DNA from: Candidatus Parcubacteria bacterium
Lineage (GTDB): Bacteria > Patescibacteriota > Minisyncoccia > Minisyncoccales > Staskawiczbacteraceae
Direction of reading: 5' to 3'
NCBI GenBank assembly: GCA_019658985.1
Contig: JAIFWS010000010.1
Coordinates: 1 to 17,363, forward strand
Length of the DNA stretch: 17,363 bases
Shown: one piece after another, positions 12,079-17,363 of the stretch
Layout: every line of letters starts with the position of its first letter
How positions within the stretch are numbered: the first letter of the stretch is position 1
The notes under the pieces: generated by a model
What the model saw: only the letters and a program-made list of their open reading frames with translations
What the model was told of the DNA's origin: nothing
The model's database searches: none
Program-made: the position numbers and the translations under genes

Positions 12079-15000
12079 TTACGCCTCTCGTGGAGTGATA
12101 ATTTCCTGCGCATCATCCGCGACAATTTTGATCTCCCCATTGCGGTCGTCAACACGCCCGGCCACAAAAATAATTTTATTTTCCATCAAGCACTCGGGTT
12201 TGGCTTCCAGTAAATTCGGGAATACCACCACTTCACCTTTGCCGGTTAAGTCTTCCAGTTTTATGAAGAGCATCGGTTTTCCGTTTTTGGTAATGATTTT
12301 TTTAACACTCGAAATTAATCCGCCGATGACAATTTTTTTATTCACCATGGTTTTATCAACTTTGGCCATCGCCACCGTTTTGCTTTCAAATAATTTCCGG
12401 AATCCATTCAACGGGTGCGATGAAACATATAATCCGAGCAATTCTTTTTCCCACGTCAGTTTTTCCATCATTTTAGCCGGTTCGGCAAATGCCAAATGGA
12501 TCTCTTTGGCCGCCATCGGAGTCGAAGCGAATAACCCGATTTGCCCGTTATTTTTATTTTTTTGATTCTCGCGGGCAATTTCCAACATTTTTTCTAAATT
12601 CGCCAATAATTGATTTCGTTCTGCGAAGGCATCAAAAGCCCCGGCTTTGATTAACGCTTCCATCGATCTTTTATTCAAGTCTTTAGAGGCGACGCGGTTA
12701 ATAAAATCACTGATGGATAAAAACGGCCCTTTGCTCTCGCGTTCTTTAACAACCGTATCAACAATATTTTCCCCGACATTTTTAATGGCCAAGAATCCAA
12801 ACCGGATTTTATTCTCACCAGGCACCACAGTAAAATTTTTCAACGATTCGTTGATGTTGGGCGCCAGTACTTCGATGTCCATTTTTTTGCATTCTTCTAT
12901 TAATAAGGCGATTCTGTCCACATCAGCTTTTTCCGAAGTCAAAACCGAAGCCATAAATTCCACCGGATAATTGGCTTTTAAATACGCGGTTTGGTAGGCA
13001 ATCGTGGCGTAGCAGGCCGAGTGGGATTTATTAAATCCGTACGCGGCGAACGGCAAAATCCATTGCCACAATTCTTTGGCGATTTTTTTATCAAAACCCT
13101 TTTTCACCGTGCCATCAATAAACTTGCTTTCCTGGGCGTCGAGCAATTCCTTGATTTTTTTACCGACCGCTTTTCTCAATACATCGGCTTCTCCAAGTGT
13201 GAAGCCGGCGATTTCCTGCGCCAGTTTCATCAGCTGCTCCTGGTAAATCATGATGCCCTGGGTGTTTTTTAAAATCGGTTCCAGTTCTGGAACAATGTAG
13301 GTGATTTTCTGGCGGCCGTGTTTTCTTTCAATGTAGTCCGGGATAAATTGCATCGGACCCGGCCGGTAGAGCGCCACCATGGCAGTGATGTCATCAAATT
13401 CCGTTAGTTTTAATTCTTTCAGATAACGTTTCATACCGTCGGATTCAAGTTGGAAGACAGAGGTGGTTAACGCGTCCTGCAAAAGCTTATAGGTTTTTTT
13501 GTCGCCCTGGGGAATTTTATCAATATCCACTTTTTCGTTGCGCACGACGAAAATCCTGGCCAACGTGTCTTCAATGATGGTTAAGTTTTTCAGCCCAAGA
13601 AAATCCATTTTCAGCAAACCCAAATCTTCAATGCCGTGCATTTCATATTGGGTGACAATCGTATCGTCGTGTCCCGGTGGATGCTGGAGCGGCACCGTTT
13701 CATCTAACGGCTGCGCGGAAATCACGACGCCGCAGGCGTGCGTTGAAGCGTGGCGGGCGACGCCTTCTAATTTTTTGGCCAAATCTAATAACCGTTTGGC
13801 TTGCGGATCGCTTTTGTATAATTCTTTCATCTCGGCCACGGCTTCCAGCGATTCTTCCAAGTCCATGCCAAATGGAACCATTTTTGCCAGCGCGTCGCAG
13901 AAACTATACGTATATTGCAAAGCGCGTCCGACGTCGCGGATCACGGCCCGGGCGGCCATCGTTCCAAACGTAATAATCTGGGCGACGTGGTCGTGTCCGT
14001 ATTTTTCCCCGACGTATTTTATAACTTCGTCGCGGCGGCGGTCGGTAAAGTCCATGTCGATATCGGGCATAGAGATTCTTTCCGGATTTAAAAATCTTTC
14101 AAAGAGCAGATCGTGGTGCAGGGGATCGACGTTGGTAATTTGCGTCAGGTAGCAAACAAACGAACCGCCGGCGGATCCGCGGCCTGGCCCTACGACGATG
14201 TGGTTAGTTTTAGCCCAGTTTACAAAGTCAGCTACGATCAATATATATGAAGAGAAACCCGTTTTGTTGATGACGGATAATTCGTAGTCCATGCGCTCGC
14301 GCATTTTTGGCGTCACATTTTCACCGTATCTTTTTATTAATCCCTCTTCGCAAAGCTGGGTTAAATATTCTTCCGGAGTTTTTCCGTTTGGCACGTCAAA
14401 GTGGGGGAGTTTGGTTTTTCCCAGTTCCAATTCGAAGTTACAAAGGTCCGCGATTTTATGGGTATTGGAAATGGCTTCTGGCCATTCTTTCCAGATTTCC
14501 GCCATCTTCTCGGGAGATAACATGGAGAAGTCATCGTTTTTCAGGGTTAACCTTTCCGGGTCGTTAATATCCGCGCCGGTGTTAATCAACATTAAGACGT
14601 CCTGCGCTTCGGCGTCTTCCGGCCGCAGGTAATGGATGTCGTTAGTGGCCACCAGCGGGATTCCGGTTTTTTTGTGCAATTCAATAATCCTATCGTTCAA
14701 CGTAAACTGCTCCGGAATATTTTGGTGATGCTGGAGCTCTAAATAAAATCCGTCCGCGCCGAATAATTTTTGGTAGCGAAGTGCTGTGGCTTCAGCTTCG
14801 TCATATTTTCCGGCCAATAATAACCGTGGAATTTTTCCCGCCAAACACGACGATGTGGCAATCAAGCCTTCGGCGTGTTTTTCTAATAATTCTTCATCGA
14901 TTCGTGGTTTATAATAATATCCCTCAAGGTGTGCTGACGTAATTAATTTCACTAAATTCTGGTAGCCGATTTGGTTTCGCGCCAATAAAATCATGTGGTA

Positions 15001-15273
15001 GCTTTTTGAATCGATGTTGGGGCGCTTATCTAATCTTGATTCAAATGCCATGTAAGTTTCCACTCCGATGATCGGTTTGATGCCGCGCTTTTTTGCTTCT
15101 TTATAAAATTCCACGGCGCCATACAAAACTCCGTGGTCGGTTAATGCCACTGAATCCATTCCTAATTCTTTAACGTAATCCAAAAGGTCCGGGATTTTCG
15201 GCAATCCATCCAAGAGGGAATAATGCGAGTGGGTGTGCAAGTGGGTGAAGGGAATTTTTTCTTTTTCGGCCAT
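12079..15273 (-). CDS. dnaE: DNA polymerase III alpha subunit
   Basis: Replicative DNA polymerase. The 1064 residues run: PHP domain (about 8-215), palm with GPGRGSAGG (362-370) and the catalytic aspartates Asp404 and Asp406 in PDIDMDF and Asp557 in KMDFLGL, fingers with FNKSHSACYA, a helix-hairpin-helix region, and an OB-fold at about 974-1055. It is shorter than E. coli DnaE (1160) because it lacks the tau-binding C-terminal domain. The PHP metal ligands appear complete: HLHTH (11-15), TDHG (45-48), Glu72, His93, Cys143 and NDIHY (211-215). E. coli DnaE has lost several of these. The ATG at 15273 has no SD; upstream is only promoter DNA. Confidence 0.97.
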   Translation of the reverse strand: MAEKEKIPFTHLHTHSHYSLLDGLPKIPDLLDYVKELGMDSVALTDHGVLYGAVEFYKEAKKRGIKPIIGVETYMAFESRLDKRPNIDSKSYHMILLARNQIGYQNLVKLITSAHLEGYYYKPRIDEELLEKHAEGLIATSSCLAGKIPRLLLAGKYDEAEATALRYQKLFGADGFYLELQHHQNIPEQFTLNDRIIELHKKTGIPLVATNDIHYLRPEDAEAQDVLMLINTGADINDPERLTLKNDDFSMLSPEKMAEIWKEWPEAISNTHKIADLCNFELELGKTKLPHFDVPNGKTPEEYLTQLCEEGLIKRYGENVTPKMRERMDYELSVINKTGFSSYILIVADFVNWAKTNHIVVGPGRGSAGGSFVCYLTQITNVDPLHHDLLFERFLNPERISMPDIDMDFTDRRRDEVIKYVGEKYGHDHVAQIITFGTMAARAVIRDVGRALQYTYSFCDALAKMVPFGMDLEESLEAVAEMKELYKSDPQAKRLLDLAKKLEGVARHASTHACGVVISAQPLDETVPLQHPPGHDDTIVTQYEMHGIEDLGLLKMDFLGLKNLTIIEDTLARIFVVRNEKVDIDKIPQGDKKTYKLLQDALTTSVFQLESDGMKRYLKELKLTEFDDITAMVALYRPGPMQFIPDYIERKHGRQKITYIVPELEPILKNTQGIMIYQEQLMKLAQEIAGFTLGEADVLRKAVGKKIKELLDAQESKFIDGTVKKGFDKKIAKELWQWILPFAAYGFNKSHSACYATIAYQTAYLKANYPVEFMASVLTSEKADVDRIALLIEECKKMDIEVLAPNINESLKNFTVVPGENKIRFGFLAIKNVGENIVDTVVKERESKGPFLSISDFINRVASKDLNKRSMEALIKAGAFDAFAERNQLLANLEKMLEIARENQKNKNNGQIGLFASTPMAAKEIHLAFAEPAKMMEKLTWEKELLGLYVSSHPLNGFRKLFESKTVAMAKVDKTMVNKKIVIGGLISSVKKIITKNGKPMLFIKLEDLTGKGEVVVFPNLLEAKPECLMENKIIFVAGRVDDRNGEIKIVADDAQEIITPREA

Positions 15274-15316
15274 GAGAATATTTTTTTAATTGAAAATATA
15301 TTTAAAAGTATACTCC

Positions 15317-15344
15317 ATTTTACTTTTTACCAGGATTTTCACAA
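15317..15344 (-). promoter_or_regulatory. Candidate dnaE promoter
   Basis: On the minus strand TTGTGA (15344-15339), 16 bases, TAAAAT (15322-15317). The -35 box is 4 bases from the -35 of the divergent promoter on the plus strand. TATACT at 15312-15307 is an alternative -10. Confidence 0.4.
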
Positions 15345-15348
15345 CTGG

Positions 15349-15376
15349 TTGACATTATACAAATTGATTGTATTAT
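15349..15376 (+). promoter_or_regulatory. Strong promoter of the 15441 gene
   Basis: Perfect TTGACA (15349-15354), 16 bases, TATTAT (15371-15376). The leader of about 58 bases has a GAGCC/GGCTC hairpin (15403-15417) before the SD. Confidence 0.8.
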
Positions 15377-15440
15377 ACTTTCAGTGCGCAGAAGTCAGTC
15401 ACGAGCCATTCCGGCTCAACACCAGCAGCGGGAGAGTGAG

Positions 15441-15878
15441 ATGTTTGGAAGAATCGGCCGGTGGTGGGCAGACCTGAGGCTGCGTTACAAGAACGCGGTC
15501 TTGGAGGTGAGCCACGACAACCGCGAAGAGCGCCTGGGTCTGCTCCTGGCGGAAGCGCAGGCCATCGCGCGAATGGATCGCGTGCAGCAACAGATGCCGA
15601 TCGCGGGATTACGAGCGGATTATCTGGCCCAACGCGGAGTGGTCTTCCTCCCGATCGTGGGCGCCGATGGGCAGATCGTCTGGACGCCAGCGCGTCCGCA
15701 GGAAAAGCCCCCGGAACGGGTCCTGGGCATCTTCCCGTTTACGCGGGATGATGCCCAGATGGACATGCAGGGCCGGATGGTCAAGGACGCCGAAATCGTC
15801 GTGACCTATGACCGGGTTGGCCACAACCTGGTGGTCAACCTGGACATCGGCGAGACCCCGCGCGCGCCAAGGGGTTGA
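15441..15878 (+). CDS. Protein of unknown function, 145 residues (may be the first part of a longer gene)
   Basis: Not recognised. Begins MFGRIGRWWADLRLRYKNAVLEVS, a basic amphipathic helix. A helical, charged stretch (REERLGLLLAEAQAIARMDRVQQQ) follows to about residue 55, then a beta-like region (VVFLPIVGADGQIVW, VLGIFPF, AEIVVTYDRVGHNLVVNLDIG). No membrane helix. ATG 15441 follows GGGAGAG; the frame is open from 15384 but the SD decides. It ends at TGA 15876-15878, yet the same frame stays open after that to 16307 with the same GC-rich third positions, so the gene may be broken by a nonsense codon. Own strong promoter. Confidence 0.68.
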   Translation: MFGRIGRWWADLRLRYKNAVLEVSHDNREERLGLLLAEAQAIARMDRVQQQMPIAGLRADYLAQRGVVFLPIVGADGQIVWTPARPQEKPPERVLGIFPFTRDDAQMDMQGRMVKDAEIVVTYDRVGHNLVVNLDIGETPRAPRG

Positions 15879-16307
15879 GGTTATTCCGTAGAAGCCACCG
15901 GCTGCATCGGTCAACCCTCCCGCGACCGTCCCGAGGTCGAAGTCCTCGACGAGGAAGCGAGACTCTGGGACTTCGAACACCGGTTGGCGTTTGTGTTGGA
16001 CGGGATCGCCTTTCGTATGTGCATGCAACCGGATGTGGATGAGGTCGTCTGGGGTTTGGCCCAGGGAGCTTCGCCCACGGAGTTTAAAATCCGTGGCGGC
16101 TCGGTGCTCGACCTGGCCTACGGCGTCACCAAAGGCGAGGCCGCCCTGAAGCGTCGGCAGCTGATGCAGTCGGTGTTCGTCCAGATGGCCGGCCTGCTGA
16201 AGTACTTCGGGCCGCAGGTGGCGCACGGGTACATCCTGACCTTGATGGCCTGGCTCCGACACCACGGCCAAAAGCGCAAGGACGAAATCCTGGATTCTGG
16301 AACCTGA
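15879..16307 (+). pseudogene. In-frame continuation after the TGA of the 15441 gene
   Basis: The frame of the 15441 gene continues past its TGA for 142 codons to TGA 16305-16307. The stretch has coding character: third positions are about 70% G or C in the first 36 codons, and the translation (EVEVLDEEARLWDFEHRLAF, then a helical C-terminal part) is protein-like. The first usable start is TTG 15984, without an SD, which would waste that coding-like part. So it is either the C-terminal half of a 288-codon gene cut by a nonsense mutation or sequencing error, or a second protein of 107 residues starting at 15984. The terminator lies only after this part. Function unknown. Confidence 0.5.
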
Positions 16308-16331
16308 TTCCGAAACCGTGGGGCGTCCGAT

Positions 16332-16360
16332 GGCGCGTTGCAACGCAACGCGCCTTTTAA
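16332..16360 (+). terminator. Intrinsic terminator after the 15441-16307 unit
   Basis: A 10-bp perfect stem (16332-16341 with 16345-16354), AAC loop, then TTTT. It ends the whole unit, which supports one transcript across the internal TGA. Confidence 0.88.
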
Positions 16361-16518
16361 TTTCCAGAAAAATATTTTTTGGAAATATTTTTTTAAGAAA
16401 TAATTATTCTCTTGTATAAATATTTTTTCATGCAACAATGGATACGAGAAATAATAATTTTTTATATTCTTTGTTGGAATTTTAACAAGCACTATTTTAA
16501 AATTTACCTTGATATCCA
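16361..16518. other. AT-rich spacer without genes
   Basis: About four fifths A+T, between the terminator and the promoter of the last gene. It contains A/T-only runs and a small palindrome (TTCCA to TGGAA around AAAAATATTTTT). Frames here are short, and none has an SD or coding character. No DnaA-box cluster was seen. Confidence 0.6.
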
Positions 16519-16546
16519 TTTCATATTGCGGGGAAAAGGCTATAAT
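16519..16546 (+). promoter_or_regulatory. Promoter of the 16668 gene
   Basis: A perfect -10 TATAAT (16541-16546) with a modest -35 TTTCAT (16519-16524) at 16 bases. The start near 16553 gives a leader of about 115 bases. Confidence 0.65.
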
Positions 16547-16579
16547 GAATCCAGTCGCGTTCTTTCATACTCACAATTC

Positions 16580-16665
16580 CTAGCCGCGCAATTTGCGCAG
16601 AAGGGAGGTGCTAGCCGCATCCGTCGCACAATCGCCTACCTAACGGAGAGAGAGGTGTTAGGTGG
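16580..16665 (+). promoter_or_regulatory. Structured leader of the 16668 gene
   Basis: Two nested or successive hairpins. CTAGC (16580-16584) pairs with GCTAG (16610-16614), enclosing GCGCAA/TTGCGC (16586-16598) and an unused SD-like AAGGGAGG. Then CTACCTAAC (16636-16644) pairs with GTTAGGTGG (16657-16665), which contains the GGTGG SD of the gene. The second hairpin could hide the ribosome binding site. No known riboswitch family is recognised. Confidence 0.45.
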
Positions 16666-16667
16666 AA

Positions 16668-17363
16668 ATGGGTTCCGATATTGTGGAACTGGCCGCGGGC
16701 TTCGCCCTCGGTGCGATGGCCGCCTACTGGAGAAACATCCTGACCTTAAGCGCCAAAATTGCTGCGAAAGTCCTGCCCCATGTGTGGGCACGCTTCCAAG
16801 CTCGCCGGCGCTTCCGGAACGGAAAAATAACCGAAGGCTACCTGTGTTGGCGCGAGGCGTGGGTCGAAGAAGACGGCACCCTCTGCGTGCAATCGCTGGA
16901 TGACGACACTACCTTGGAGGCTCTGTACTCCAACGCGGTGGTGGCGCAGGACGTGATCGGGTACTGCTCCAAGGAGGACTGCTCCTTCATGGATGCGCTC
17001 GACCCGAAGTACCAGGATTGGTACCTCAGGCCTGTGTTGTCCCATGTAGCTCGTCGCTACAGGGATCATCCGGGACCACTGGCGGAAGTGGCCAGGCGCA
17101 TGGGACTCCCGCCCGGAGTACTCAATATCGTCTTCGGGCTGGCGCGGGTCAAGGATGCCAACGGCTTCTACGCCCACCGGGTTTTGGTGATGCTCCAAGA
17201 GCAATTGGTGACCCTTGGCCAGGACTTGGACGAAAACAGAGTGAGGATCGGTTCAGAAACTCCTCAGCATCTGGTTCCGTATCTGCGGACGATGGCCCAG
17301 TTGCACCAAGAGCAAACCGAAGGTGGTCGCCGCCAGCTGCTTGGCGAGGCTAAGGTGAGGTAC
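16668..17363 (+). CDS. Membrane-anchored protein of unknown function, 232 residues seen (3' end outside window)
   Basis: Open from ATG 16668 to the right edge with no stop. Begins MGSDIVELAAGFALGAMAAYW, a probable membrane helix (about 5-21), followed by a basic amphipathic stretch (ARFQARRRFRN). The rest is soluble-looking and mixed, with EGYLCWREAWVEEDG and four scattered cysteines; a stretch at 134-160 (HPGPLAEVARRMGLPPGV) has the look of a helix-turn-helix-like segment, but I do not claim one. GGTGG lies before the ATG. Strongly GC-rich third positions. Same class as the other small accessory units, and perhaps the longest. Function unknown. Confidence 0.7.
   Translation, partial: MGSDIVELAAGFALGAMAAYWRNILTLSAKIAAKVLPHVWARFQARRRFRNGKITEGYLCWREAWVEEDGTLCVQSLDDDTTLEALYSNAVVAQDVIGYCSKEDCSFMDALDPKYQDWYLRPVLSHVARRYRDHPGPLAEVARRMGLPPGVLNIVFGLARVKDANGFYAHRVLVMLQEQLVTLGQDLDENRVRIGSETPQHLVPYLRTMAQLHQEQTEGGRRQLLGEAKVRY

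Noticed and set aside
15876..15878. UGA recoded as glycine, as in Gracilibacteria or Absconditabacteria
   Set aside because: Several housekeeping genes end in TGA (dut, tmk), and no other gene contains internal TGA codons.
15870..15895. Programmed frameshift at AGGGGTTGAGG, similar in look to the prfB site
   Set aside because: A +1 shift reaches a TAG after a few codons, so it does not produce an extended protein.
15609..16343. Minus-strand frame of 244 codons opposite the 15441 unit
   Set aside because: Rich in His, Arg, Gln and Gly as expected for the shadow of a GC-rich gene. The plus strand has the promoter, SD and terminator.
16361..16540. AT-rich region as a replication origin
   Set aside because: No DnaA-box cluster, and neither dnaA nor dnaN is nearby; it is likely only a spacer.
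16746..17204. Minus-strand frame of 152 codons near the right edge
   Set aside because: Opposite the long plus-strand frame from 16668, which has a promoter, an SD and stronger codon bias.

Overview
The window looks like chromosomal DNA from a small-genome bacterium, most likely a member of the Candidate Phyla Radiation (Patescibacteria). That placement is inferred from compact AT-rich housekeeping genes, a threonyl-tRNA synthetase without the TGS domain, weak or absent Shine-Dalgarno (SD) sites before most housekeeping genes, and a large conserved-looking membrane protein of unknown role. TGA is used as an ordinary stop (dut and tmk end in TGA), so this is not a UGA-recoding lineage.

Layout, left to right. 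(1) 1-244: 3' end of rplK (ribosomal protein L11) and its terminator. (2) 691-4286: a thymidylate supply cluster on the + strand: dcd, dut, tmk, thyA, folA, nearly in pathway order (dCTP to dUTP to dUMP to dTMP to dTDP, with DHFR recycling the folate). (3) 4932-6368: gatB, convergent with miaA (6393-7274, -). (4) 7329-10681, -: thrS followed 2 bases later by a 539-residue multi-helix membrane protein. (5) 12079-15273, -: dnaE, the replicative polymerase alpha subunit with an intact-looking PHP domain.

Between these genes lies a second, different class of gene: at least seven small GC-rich reading frames (362-577, 1821-2033 -, 4344-4814 -, 10828-11112, 11338-12003, 15441-16307 with an internal TGA, and 16668 to the window end). 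Most have their own sigma70-type promoter (several with a perfect TTGACA), a leader with a short hairpin, a clear SD and an intrinsic terminator (the end of the last is outside the window). I recognise none of them. Four have predicted membrane helices; one is a mini zinc protein with a DnaJ-like CxxCxGxG motif. Their composition and initiation signals contrast with the housekeeping genes. This interleaving is the most unusual thing in the window.

Dispersed repeats are also present: a 21-bp inverted repeat between dcd and dut, a REP-like element inserted in frame in folA, and an AT-rich TCAAAA/TTTTGA repeat between thyA and folA. No tRNA, rRNA, CRISPR array, insertion sequence or phage gene was seen.
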